From DATATV01 sp035551355 (lineage in GTDB: Bacteria; Actinomycetota; Actinomycetes; Mycobacteriales; Pseudonocardiaceae), in contig DASZNF010000127.1 of the NCBI GenBank assembly GCA_035551355.1, positions 1 to 56,760 on the forward strand: a DNA stretch of 56,760 nt. The letters run 5' to 3'. The translations under genes and the position numbers were made by a program. How positions within the stretch are numbered: the first letter of the stretch is position 1; each line of letters opens with the position of its first letter. Under the pieces are notes generated by a model that saw only the letters and a list, made by a program, of their open reading frames with translations, searched no databases and was not told the origin of the DNA. Shown here one piece after another: positions 1 through 7,475 of the stretch.

Positions 1-180
1 GTGTGCGTGCAGGGCGACGAGGTCAGCGTGTTCGGCGAACGCGCCGAGGACATCGCCGGGTACGAGCGGATCATCGGTGCGATGGACGAGCTGGCGCTGT
101 CCGAGGCGGCCTCGGCCGAACTGATCATCCGCCTCGCCGACGCCCCGGCGTCACGCCCGCAACTGGCCCCGGTTTCCTGA
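1..180 (+). CDS. C-terminal end of a DUF5753-like (Scr1-type) regulator, partial
   Basis: The window opens inside an open frame that ends at the TGA at 178-180, giving 59 C-terminal residues. The stretch has a short strand followed by two helices, with the pattern GERAEDIAGYERIIGAMDEL and then ALSEAASAELI. This resembles the C-terminus of DUF5753 domains found behind XRE helix-turn-helix regulators in actinomycetes, where a Val/Tyr-rich strand is followed by 'ALSPxES' helices. The N-terminal DNA-binding part lies outside the window, so the assignment rests on a short tail. No terminator hairpin is obvious directly after it. Confidence 0.45.
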   Translation: MCVQGDEVSVFGERAEDIAGYERIIGAMDELALSEAASAELIIRLADAPASRPQLAPVS

Positions 181-522
181 CCGGACAAGAAAAGCCGCGC
201 GGAAGGCCGGGCGGGGGAGCGCGCGGGAGGCCGCGCGGAAGCCGCGCGCCGCGAGAAGGAATCCCTGTGCCGCAGCGAAAGTCGTGCGCTGTGCGGAACG
301 TCCGCACCGCGCGGAAAACCGTGCGCTGGCAAGGAAGAGCCACGCGGTCAGAAGCTGCGCGCGGTCAGAAGTTGCGCGCAGTGGAAACGCCATGCGTGGC
401 CGAACTCCTGTGCCGCTCGGAAAGTCGCGCAGTGCGGAAACCCCTGCGCCACGCACTGCGGGAAACCCCCTGCGCCACAAGGGAGAAGTGGCTCTCGGCC
501 AGCACTGGGAACGCGGCTGGGC
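181..522. other. Non-coding spacer with degenerate short repeats
   Basis: About 340 bases between the regulator tail and the convergent septum-formation gene. The stretch is built of irregular variants of 'tgcgcnacg..cggaaa' and 'gcgcggtcagaa' words (for example around 336-378 and 418-480), so every reading frame is arginine-rich and repetitive. I see no credible start site, ribosome binding site or protein family here. It probably holds the transcription ends of both flanking genes. Confidence 0.5.
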
Positions 523-1509
523 TCAGCCGCCGCCGGTTCCCCCGCCGCTCCCAGCGGAACCACCGCTCCCACCGGAACCGCCGGAACCACCGCCGGCTCC
601 CGCTGCCGCGCCCATGCCCTTGATCGACCCGGTCACCGGCGCCAGGTTGGACCCGTCCGAGGTCAGCGACCCGACCTTGCAGTTCACCTTGTGCGAACCG
701 GCCGCCCAGCTGGCCTGCTGGATGGTGTCCCAGGTCAGCGTCAGCTGGTAGGCCGACAGCGAACCGCCACCGGTGTAGCTGTTGAGCACCGGCTGGCACA
801 GCTGGGCCAGTTTGGTCTGCTGGTCGGCCACGGCGGGGTAGCCGCTGGGGAACGAGCTGGACAGGTCGACCGTGCCGACGATCTCGTAGGCGTGCTGGTC
901 GTTGCAGTTCACCGGCCCGGCGGGCGAGCCGTTGACCAGCCCGACGCAGATGCCTGCCGCGTAGACCGCGGACTGGTCCTGGCCCTTGGCCGTGCCGGTG
1001 GTCGGCATCGGCGCGCCGGACGCGGTCGAGCTCTGCAGTCCGCAGCGCAGCGTGCGGGTCCCGCCTGCCCACTGCTGCGCGGTCGGCTTCAGCGCGCTCA
1101 CCACGTATTTCCCGGTGGGGTCGAGGTTGCCGATGTAGTTGGTGGCGCTGGTGGTGCAGTCGGTCTTGCTCAGCTGCTGCCAGGTGGCCAGCGACGGGAA
1201 CCCGGCCCCGGCCGGGTAGGCGTTGGACAGGTCGGCCGAGCCGGTCACCTCGAACACGTGCGGTGCCCCGCAGTCGACCTGGGCCAGGTCGCTCTCGTCG
1301 GCCTTGGTCCAGGTCAGGCAGGCGCCCACCGGCGCGTTGGCCGCGATGCTGGCCGGATCCGGCGCGCTCGCCCCCGCGGACGTGATCGACCAGCCCAGCA
1401 GAACGCTCAGCGCCAGTACGATCACGGCGCCGACCGACGCACCCGCCATGTACAGGCGAGTGCTGCCGACCGAACTTGTCGGCGCGAACCAGTCCGCAGT
1501 CGAAGACAT
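523..1509 (-). CDS. Septum formation family membrane protein (two-domain)
   Basis: A 328-residue protein. One membrane segment at about residues 19-41 is followed by an extracellular region. That region has two copies of the septum-formation (PF13845-type) pattern: 'GACLTW' then 'CGAPHVFEVTGSADLS', and later 'GICVGLV' then 'CNDQHAYEIVGTVDLS'. The paired cysteines and the pHxxEV motif are what define the family in actinobacteria. The C-terminus is a Gly/Ser linker of about 30 residues. The ATG at 1509 is chosen because it directly precedes the short cytoplasmic segment and membrane helix. It diverges from the membrane protein at 1597; in mycobacteria a membrane protein also sits beside serS (Rv3835). 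The role in cell division is inferred from the family name only. Confidence 0.72.
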   Translation of the reverse strand: MSSTADWFAPTSSVGSTRLYMAGASVGAVIVLALSVLLGWSITSAGASAPDPASIAANAPVGACLTWTKADESDLAQVDCGAPHVFEVTGSADLSNAYPAGAGFPSLATWQQLSKTDCTTSATNYIGNLDPTGKYVVSALKPTAQQWAGGTRTLRCGLQSSTASGAPMPTTGTAKGQDQSAVYAAGICVGLVNGSPAGPVNCNDQHAYEIVGTVDLSSSFPSGYPAVADQQTKLAQLCQPVLNSYTGGGSLSAYQLTLTWDTIQQASWAAGSHKVNCKVGSLTSDGSNLAPVTGSIKGMGAAAGAGGGSGGSGGSGGSAGSGGGTGGG

Positions 1510-1596
1510 CAGCAGACATGATGCCGTTAGCCCGATCGACCGCGCACCTGGGGACGGATGTGACAAGCTGGAACGCGTACTGATGGGGAGAACCGG

Positions 1597-2448
1597 ATGA
1601 GCAGTGAGAAACCGGGCGGAGACGAGCCTTATCGGCTGCCCACCCCGGACCTGACCGTCTTCGGTGAGGACGAGTCGACCACCGCCGAGCACCGCGCCGA
1701 GCCCGCGGGAGGTGATGAGCACCATGGTGCGCATCCGGGCGACGAGGTGCTGGGGCACGGCGTGCTGGGCCGGGACGAGACCGTCGAGAACTTCTCCGGC
1801 GCGCCGGGCGAGCAGCCCACGGTCGAGCAGGAGCATCCGCGCGGCCGGATGACCTTCCAGGACGAGCACACCGCCCGCCACCAGCCCACCCTGGCCGAGC
1901 AGCGGGCCCGCCAGCAGGCCGAGGCCGAGGCCGGGCGCGCGGAAGAGCAGCGCGTCGAGGACGAGTTCGCCGCCGCGCGCAAACGGCAGGTCCGGCGCCG
2001 GGTGCTGATCGGCGGTGCGGTGGTCGTGGTGGCGGCCGGGATCATCGGCAGCCAGTACCTGTTCCAGTCGACCACCACCGCCAACTGTGTCGGCGCCGAT
2101 CAGTCCGACCAGAACAGCGTGGTCAACGACCAGTACTGCGACCAGGCGTACGTGCAGAGCCACGGCGGCTACGTCAGCAACGGCATCATCTTCCTGCCCA
2201 TCGGCTCCGGCGGCTTCCGCCAGTACCGCTACTACTACGGCGGGTCCGTCTCGAGTGGACACGTCTCCGGCGGGTCGTACACCGCGCCCAGCAGCGGCAG
2301 CCTCAAGACCGGCTCGGGCAAGTCCATCTCCCGCGGTGGTTTCGGCGTGACCAGCGGCGGCTCGGGCAGTTCCGGCGGCGGCAGCGACGAGGGCGGTTCG
2401 TCGGGCAGTCACAGCGGCAGCTCGGGCGGCAAGAGCGGGGGCAGCTGA
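1597..2448 (+). CDS. Single-pass membrane protein of unknown function
   Basis: 283 residues with a GGGGAGAA ribosome-binding stretch before the ATG. The first 130 residues are acidic and Gln/Glu/Arg-rich and predicted cytoplasmic. A membrane helix spans about residues 136-156. The outside part carries two cysteines (Cys164, Cys181), a Tyr-rich patch and a long Gly/Ser tail. I do not recognise a named family. It is followed after 3 bases by the glutathionylspermidine-synthase-like gene, so the two are surely co-transcribed. In E. coli the related ligases YgiC/YjfC also sit next to a surface protein (YgiB/YjfM, DUF1190), and this may be the actinobacterial counterpart. That comparison is by context, not by sequence. 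Confidence 0.75.
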   Translation: MSSEKPGGDEPYRLPTPDLTVFGEDESTTAEHRAEPAGGDEHHGAHPGDEVLGHGVLGRDETVENFSGAPGEQPTVEQEHPRGRMTFQDEHTARHQPTLAEQRARQQAEAEAGRAEEQRVEDEFAAARKRQVRRRVLIGGAVVVVAAGIIGSQYLFQSTTTANCVGADQSDQNSVVNDQYCDQAYVQSHGGYVSNGIIFLPIGSGGFRQYRYYYGGSVSSGHVSGGSYTAPSSGSLKTGSGKSISRGGFGVTSGGSGSSGGGSDEGGSSGSHSGSSGGKSGGS

Positions 2449-2451
2449 GCC

Positions 2452-3615
2452 GTGCGGCGGGAGCGGCGCGCACCGCGCGCGGACTGGCAGCGGATCGTGC
2501 ACGAGCAGGGCCTGGTCTACGACGCCCCGGGCCGGGACGGCGCAGGCAGTCCGCGCCCGTACTGGGACGAGTCGGTGCACTACGTGTTCGAGATGGACGA
2601 GATCCTCTCCGTCGAGGCCGACGTCGAACTGCTGCACTCCATGTGCCTGGCCGCCGTGGAGAACGTGATCACCACCGAGCGCTACGCCGACTTCGGCATC
2701 CCGGAGTGGGTTTGGCCGGGCATCGCGGAGTCCTGGAAGCGCGGCGATCCGCACGTGTACGGCCGGTTCGACGTGCGCTACGACGGGTCCGGCCCGGCGA
2801 AGCTGCTGGAGTACAACGCGGACACGCCGACCACGCTGCTGGAAGCGTCCATCGTGCAGTGGTTCTGGAAGACCGAGCTGTACCCCGACGACGACCAGTG
2901 GAACTCGCTGCACGAGAAGCTGGTCGCGCGGTGGGCCGAGGTCGGCGCCAAGCTGCCCTCGGACGAGCTGCACTTCACCTGGTCCGGCGCGGAGACCACG
3001 GGCGAGGACCACGTCACCGTCACCTACCTGCAGGAGACCGCGGCCGAGGCCGGGCTGAACACGATCGGGCTGGCCATCGAGGACATCGGCTGGGACCCGC
3101 TGCTGTCCCGGTTCGTCGATCTGGCCGAGGCGCCGATGAACACGGTCGTGAAGTTGTACCCGTGGGAGTGGATGGTCGAGGAGCAGTTCGGACACCACGC
3201 GGTGGACCGGCTGCCGGCCACGCTGTGGGTCGAGCCGTTGTGGAAGATGTTGTTGTCCAACAAGGCTTTGCTGGCCGTGCTGTGGGAGATGCATCCCGGC
3301 CACCCGAACCTGCTGCCCGCCTATCTGGACCAGCCCGGCATGCTCACCGAGTACGTGCGCAAACCCAAGCTGGGCCGGGAGGGCGCGAACATCCAGATCG
3401 TCGCGCCGGGCTACGAGACCGCCACGGATGGCGTGTACGGCAAGGAAGGCTACGTCTACCAGCTGTTCGATCCGTTGCCCGAGTTCGACGGTTTCCGCCC
3501 GGTGCTTGGCACCTGGCTGGTCGGCGACGAGGCGGCCGGGCTCGGCATCCGGGAGACCGCGGGCCTGGTCACCGACGACGGCGCCGCCTTCGTCCCGCAC
3601 CGGATCAATCCCTAG
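2452..3615 (+). CDS. Glutathionylspermidine synthase family protein (ATP-grasp-like ligase)
   Basis: 387 residues, the usual length for the YgiC/YjfC-type GSP_synth family, which resembles the C-terminal synthetase half of Gsp. Typical segments are visible: 'YWDESVHYVFEMDEI' near the N-terminus, 'RFDVRYDGSGPAKLLEYNAD' in the ATP/substrate region, 'LYPWEWMVEEQFG', and 'KPKLGREGANI' toward the C-terminus. The start is GTG three bases after the upstream stop. Family members form an amide bond at ATP cost. The amidase half of true GspSA is absent, and the substrate of the stand-alone form is not established. Actinomycetes normally use mycothiol rather than glutathione, so classic glutathionylspermidine synthesis is unlikely. 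Confidence 0.88.
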   Translation: MRRERRAPRADWQRIVHEQGLVYDAPGRDGAGSPRPYWDESVHYVFEMDEILSVEADVELLHSMCLAAVENVITTERYADFGIPEWVWPGIAESWKRGDPHVYGRFDVRYDGSGPAKLLEYNADTPTTLLEASIVQWFWKTELYPDDDQWNSLHEKLVARWAEVGAKLPSDELHFTWSGAETTGEDHVTVTYLQETAAEAGLNTIGLAIEDIGWDPLLSRFVDLAEAPMNTVVKLYPWEWMVEEQFGHHAVDRLPATLWVEPLWKMLLSNKALLAVLWEMHPGHPNLLPAYLDQPGMLTEYVRKPKLGREGANIQIVAPGYETATDGVYGKEGYVYQLFDPLPEFDGFRPVLGTWLVGDEAAGLGIRETAGLVTDDGAAFVPHRINP

Positions 3616-3721
3616 GCACACCAACGGTTTCCGGTGAGTCCAGGTAGGCCCGGACGCCGGCCGGCCGGATGCGCACGCCGTCGGCGAACCGGGCCACCCC
3701 GTCGCGCCACGCCCGTCCGGC

Positions 3722-3868
3722 TCAGCCCGCCGACGGCACCGGCCCACCCTCGCGAGTGGTCAGCCACTGCTGGATCTCCACCAGGTTGCCCTCCGGGTCC
3801 CGCAGGTAGGCCGCCCGCAAGCGGCCGTCGAAATCGACCGGCCCGGATATCCGCGCGCGGCCCGCCAC
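3722..3868 (-). pseudogene. C-terminal remnant of a glyoxalase/VOC-family protein
   Basis: On the minus strand a 48-codon frame reads 'FDGRLRAAYLRDPEGNLVEI' and then QQWL. This is the hallmark last beta-hairpin of VOC (glyoxalase/bleomycin-resistance) proteins, including the metal-binding Glu. An in-frame TAG at about 3878-3880 closes it upstream, and serS starts at 3893, so the whole N-terminal half is gone. It is either a deletion scar or a strongly truncated gene. Just downstream in the same frame another coding-like stretch reads 'GVRIRPAGVRAYLDS'; it may be residual sequence, but I cannot assign it. Confidence 0.55.
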
Positions 3869-3892
3869 CGGGCCGGACTACGCTGACATGCC

Positions 3893-5158
3893 GTGATCGA
3901 GCTGAGGACACTGCGCGAGGACCCGGAGGCGGTGCGCGCGTCACAACGCGCCCGCGGCGAGGACGAGACGCTGGTCGACGCGCTGCTGTCCGCCGACGAG
4001 CGGCGCCGGTCGGCGATCGGCCGGGCCGACACCCTGCGGGGCGAGCAGAAGCAACTGGGCAAGCAGGTGGGCAAGGCCAAGGGCGAACAGCGGGACGCGC
4101 TGCTGGCCAAGGCCAAGGAGCTGGCCGCCGAGGTCAGGTCGGCCGAGGCCGAGCAGGGCGAGTCGGAGTCCGAGCTGACCGTGCTGCACAAGAAGGTGGC
4201 CAACCTGGTCGAGGAGGGCGCCCCGCCCGGCGGCGAGGACGACTACGTGGTGCTCAAGCACGTGGGCGCCCCGACCGAGTTCGACTTCACCCCCAAAGAC
4301 CACCTGGAACTGGGTGAGGGCCTGCGTGCGATCGACATGGAGCGCGGCGCCAAGGTCTCCGGTGCGCGGTTCTACTTCCTCACCGGGGTGGGCGCCCAGC
4401 TCCAGCTGGCCATGCTCAACATGGCCATCCAGCAGGCCATCGGCTACGGCTTCACCCCGATGATCACGCCGACCCTGGTCCGCCCGGAAACCATGGAGGG
4501 CACCGGATTCCTCGGCGCGCACGCCAGCGAGATCTACCACCTGCCGGCCGACGACCTGTTCCTGGTCGGCACCTCCGAGGTGCCGCTGGCCGGCTACCAC
4601 AGCGACGAGATCCTGGACCTCTCCGCCGGTCCGCGCCGGTACGCGGGCTGGTCGTCGTGCTACCGCCGGGAAGCCGGTTCGTACGGCAAGGACACCCGCG
4701 GCATCATCCGGGTGCACCAGTTCGACAAGGTCGAGATGTTCTCCTACTGCCCGCCCGAGCAGGCGCACGAGGAGCACCTGCGCCTGCTGGCCTGGGAAGA
4801 GGAGATGCTGGGCAAGATGGAGCTGCCCTACCGGGTGATCGACGTGGCCGCGGGCGACCTGGGCACCAGCGCCGCCCGCAAGTACGACTGCGAGGCCTGG
4901 CTGCCCACCCAGCGGACCTACCGCGAGCTGACCTCCACCTCGAACTGCACCACGTTCCAGGCCCGGCGGCTGAACATCCGGCACCGGGACGCCGACGGCC
5001 GCCCGCAGATGGCGGCCACCCTCAACGGCACCCTGGCCACCACCCGGTGGATCGCGGCCATCCTGGAGAACCACCAGCAGGCCGACGGTTCGGTGCGGGT
5101 GCCCGAGGCGCTACGCCCCTACCTGGGCGGCCGGGAAGTCCTGGAGCCGGTCGGCTGA
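3893..5158 (+). CDS. serS: Seryl-tRNA synthetase
   Basis: 421 residues, normal SerRS length. It charges tRNA-Ser with serine in the cytosol. The N-terminal 110 residues form the long charged coiled-coil arm (Lys/Glu/Gln-rich, 'LGKQVGKAKGEQ'). The class II core follows: motif 2 at 'YRREAGSYGKDTRGI' with 'VHQFDKVEMF', the serine-binding 'TSTSNCTTFQARR', and motif 3 at 'LNGTLATTRWIAAILENHQ'. The GTG start at 3893 gives the canonical 'MIELRTLREDPE' N-terminus. It is followed by a strong terminator at 5182-5224. Two of its tRNA substrates, tRNA-Ser(UGA) and tRNA-Ser(GCU), are encoded later in this window. Confidence 0.97.
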   Translation: MIELRTLREDPEAVRASQRARGEDETLVDALLSADERRRSAIGRADTLRGEQKQLGKQVGKAKGEQRDALLAKAKELAAEVRSAEAEQGESESELTVLHKKVANLVEEGAPPGGEDDYVVLKHVGAPTEFDFTPKDHLELGEGLRAIDMERGAKVSGARFYFLTGVGAQLQLAMLNMAIQQAIGYGFTPMITPTLVRPETMEGTGFLGAHASEIYHLPADDLFLVGTSEVPLAGYHSDEILDLSAGPRRYAGWSSCYRREAGSYGKDTRGIIRVHQFDKVEMFSYCPPEQAHEEHLRLLAWEEEMLGKMELPYRVIDVAAGDLGTSAARKYDCEAWLPTQRTYRELTSTSNCTTFQARRLNIRHRDADGRPQMAATLNGTLATTRWIAAILENHQQADGSVRVPEALRPYLGGREVLEPVG

Positions 5159-5181
5159 ATCACCGCCGAACCTGAACCGGT

Positions 5182-5224
5182 CCGGTGCGGGTGCCACACC
5201 CCCAGGTGGTGGCACCCGCACCGG
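5182..5224. terminator. Bidirectional hairpin terminator between serS and the LPYTG gene
   Basis: A perfect 16-bp inverted repeat (5182-5197 against 5209-5224; arm CCGGTGCGGGTGCCAC) with an 11-base loop. It lies between convergent genes, 23 bases after the serS stop and 45 bases from the stop of the minus-strand surface-protein gene. There is no T-run, as is common in GC-rich actinobacteria. Confidence 0.85.
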
Positions 5225-5269
5225 CGTCTGTGGCGGCGGACTCGGAGTTCGCCGTCGTGCCGGCAGTTC

Positions 5270-6355
5270 TCAGACGCGGTGCCGCCGACGCCGGGTCAGC
5301 CACAGTCCGGCCGTTCCGGCGGTCAGCAGCGCGGCCCCGCCCGCCAACGGGACGCCGAGCGACACCCCGGTATAGGGCAATGACGCACTGGACCCGCCCC
5401 CGGTTCCACCGCCGGTGTGGCCCGGCGGCACCGCCGCGGCCGTGGTGGTCGTGGTGGTCGTGCTCGCCGGGGGAGCCGTGGTGCCGGTGGTGGGCGCAGT
5501 GGTGCTGGTCGGTGGCGCGGCCACCGCGCTGATCGTGGTGCTCAGCGCGTCATCGGCCGGATTGCTGTCCCCGTACAGCTCGTGCCAGACGTGCAGGTTG
5601 ATGGTGTCGTCGGTGAACGGCGCGGTCACCAGCACCCGCGCGCCGAGCGTGCCGCTCGTGCCGGGCAGCACCCGGTCGGGCAGCGCGGCGCTCACCGAAT
5701 GGTCGGACTTGGCCATGTTCGAGGTCATGTCGCCGAACGTGCCGACGATTTTCAGGCCGGCCGGCAGATCCAGCTGGCATTCCACGTAGTCGGGCACATT
5801 GCCGGTCATTCCGCAGATTCCGGCCACGCTGATCGTCTGGCCGACGGTGACCGTCCGGCTCGGCCGGGACCGGCCGTTCACAGTGAGGTGCTGGGCGATC
5901 TGGTCGACCACGCCCTTGACGTAACCGACGTCGATGCCCGCCACCTCGGCCGGCGCCCCGTGCACGCCGACGTCGATCGAGCCGGTGGTGCCGGTTCGCC
6001 AGTCGGGCGCCGAATCGCGGCCCGGCTTGGTGTAGGCGAACCCGCCGGACAGGGACAGGTCGTTGAACTGCACGCGATAGGTGCCCGACGGCAGGCCGGT
6101 GATGCAGTAGTGGCCCTGCGCATCGGTATGCGTGTCGTAGTTGTCGGTGTCTGCGATGCCCATGTCGGTCAGCATGGCCGGTTCGCCGGCCTGTCTGATG
6201 CCGTCACCGTTGGTGTCCTGCCAGGCGTACCCGCAGATCGACCCGGTCGTCGCGGTGGACGGCGTGCTGCTGGTGGCGGCGAAGGCGGGTGTGGCGAACA
6301 GTGCCGGAGTGGCGGCCAGGCCGAGCGCGAGCGCGGTGCGGGCAATGCGATGCAT
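5270..6355 (-). CDS. Sortase-anchored surface protein with SdrD B-type domain
   Basis: 361 residues. The signal peptide is 'MHRIARTALALGLAATPALF' with an AFA-A type cleavage site near residue 27. An SdrD_B-like domain follows at about residues 39-100, with 'GYAWQDTNGDGIRQAGEP' as the calcium-type DxNxDG loop and 'GLPSGTYRVQF' as its closing strand. A DUF11/CARDB-like beta domain comes next, then a Thr/Pro/Ala-rich stalk. The C-terminus is a complete sorting signal: SLPYTG, a hydrophobic segment, then RRRRHRV. It should therefore be linked to the cell wall by a sortase acting on LPxTG. The sortase is not in the window. The gene faces away from neuA with a 315-base intergenic region, and its wall-exposed Thr-rich stalk is a conceivable glycosylation target. 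Confidence 0.88.
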   Translation of the reverse strand: MHRIARTALALGLAATPALFATPAFAATSSTPSTATTGSICGYAWQDTNGDGIRQAGEPAMLTDMGIADTDNYDTHTDAQGHYCITGLPSGTYRVQFNDLSLSGGFAYTKPGRDSAPDWRTGTTGSIDVGVHGAPAEVAGIDVGYVKGVVDQIAQHLTVNGRSRPSRTVTVGQTISVAGICGMTGNVPDYVECQLDLPAGLKIVGTFGDMTSNMAKSDHSVSAALPDRVLPGTSGTLGARVLVTAPFTDDTINLHVWHELYGDSNPADDALSTTISAVAAPPTSTTAPTTGTTAPPASTTTTTTTAAAVPPGHTGGGTGGGSSASLPYTGVSLGVPLAGGAALLTAGTAGLWLTRRRRHRV

Positions 6356-6670
6356 CGGTGAATCCCCCCTCGATTCGAAATCATCTGCCCGGTGAGAACC
6401 GGGTATTGTTGAAGTCGTTCGACCGGGGCATCAGGTTGTCTGGAAACCCAATTCGTTATTTTTGCGGGAAAACAATTCGAATAGATATTCTGCTTTATAC
6501 GCGCGAGGATCCCGGCGCCGTTGCCTTCGACACCCAACCGAGACCGGACTCAGGCGCGCGGCACCGGGTCGGCCACCTGCCGGGCGATTTCCAGCGCGCT
6601 GGTGGCCCCCGGCGTAACCTGACCCTCCCGGCCGTCAGCCAGGGCCGGGACGAGCGGGGAAGGGCGGAAC
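6356..6670. promoter_or_regulatory. Divergent intergenic region of the LPYTG gene and neuA
   Basis: About 315 bases, with a clearly AT-richer core (about 6430-6510) than the surroundings, fitting promoters for both genes. A small perfect hairpin CCCGGT-GAGA-ACCGGG sits at 6388-6403, in the leader of the surface-protein gene. A GGGG-type ribosome binding site precedes that gene's ATG. Closer to neuA (6550-6650) the minus strand reads open and coding-like and ends '..ALEIARQVADPVPRA', possibly a remnant of a lost gene; I cannot identify it. Confidence 0.5.
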
Positions 6671-7360
6671 GTGGCAGTTCGCGAGGTCGTGGCGGTGGTG
6701 CCCGCGCGCGGCGGATCCACCGGCTTCCCCGGCAAGAATCTCGCCCCCTTCCTGGGCAAACCCCTGCTCGCGCACGCCATCGCCGCCGGAACCGGGGCTA
6801 CCGGCGTGACCCGGGTGCTGGTCAGCACCGACGACCCGGACATCGGCAAGGCCGCGCTGACCGCGGGCGCCGAACTCGTGCCGCGCCCGGCCGAGCTGTC
6901 CGGCCCCACTGCCCGCACGGTGACCGCGGTGGTGCACGCCCTGGACCACATCGAGGCCGCCGACGACACGATCGTGGTGCTGCTGCAGCCGACCACCCCG
7001 TTGCGCACCGCCGCCGACGTCGACGAATGCCTCGACAAGCACGGCGGCCGGGCGACCGGCTCGGTGGTCCAGTTCAGCGCGTCCACCGAGCACCACCCGT
7101 GGAAGAGCTGCCTGCTGGTGGATGGTCGCCTCACCCCGGTGGCCGACTGGCCCGACCTGGAGGCGCCCCGCCAGCTGCTGCCCGAGGTGCTCCGGCCGAC
7201 CGGCGGCGTGTACGTGGTCGGCGCCGGCGACCTGCGGGCCCGGCAGCGGTTCTTCGTGCCCGAGGTGCTGGCCCAGGTCATCCCGGTCGAACGCGCGGTG
7301 GACATCGACACCGAGGCCGACCTGCGGCGCGCCGAAACCGCCGCCGCCAACCTGCGCTAA
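6671..7360 (+). CDS. neuA: CMP-N-acylneuraminate (nonulosonate) cytidylyltransferase
   Basis: 229 residues, typical of the single-domain bacterial NeuA/PseF/LegF family. The enzyme activates a nonulosonic acid with CTP to the CMP-sugar. The nucleotide-binding signature 'VVPARGGSTGFPGKN' is at residues 9-23. The 'STDDPDI' and 'LLQPTTPLRT' motifs and the acidic pair 'VDIDTEAD' follow in the expected order. The GTG start has an AGGGCGGAAC stretch before it. It converges on neuC with only a short repeat-containing gap, so it belongs to a separate transcript from neuB-neuC but to the same pathway. The sequence does not tell whether the substrate is Neu5Ac, legionaminic or another nonulosonic acid. 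Confidence 0.9.
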   Translation: MAVREVVAVVPARGGSTGFPGKNLAPFLGKPLLAHAIAAGTGATGVTRVLVSTDDPDIGKAALTAGAELVPRPAELSGPTARTVTAVVHALDHIEAADDTIVVLLQPTTPLRTAADVDECLDKHGGRATGSVVQFSASTEHHPWKSCLLVDGRLTPVADWPDLEAPRQLLPEVLRPTGGVYVVGAGDLRARQRFFVPEVLAQVIPVERAVDIDTEADLRRAETAAANLR

Positions 7361-7440
7361 CCGCCCGCCCGACGTCTGACCCGAGCGCGCCCGCCAACCT
7401 GACCCGACCGCCCGCCCGACGCCTGACGCGAGCGCGCCCG
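7361..7440. repeat. 33-bp imperfect direct repeat between neuA and neuC
   Basis: Two copies at 7361-7393 and 7408-7440, beginning CCGCCCGCCCGACG and ending GCGAGCGCGCCCG, differ at two positions; a third partial copy may follow at 7444-7457. The unit starts immediately after the neuA stop. Possibly a transcription-end structure or a replication-slippage product. Confidence 0.6.
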
Positions 7441-7475
7441 ACTCAACGCGAGCGGCCGCCGCTGGGCGCGCGAGC

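Noticed and set aside
523..3747. A 1074-codon minus-strand frame running through the ligase and membrane protein genes
   Set aside because: Only its last 328 codons (from 1509) encode a recognisable protein. The rest is antisense to well-identified plus-strand genes, rich in Gly/Arg/Val, a GC-skew artefact.
7361..7440. CRISPR-like repeats between neuA and neuC
   Set aside because: Only two copies with a 14-base spacer, repeat not palindromic, no cas genes. No CRISPR array is seen anywhere in the window.
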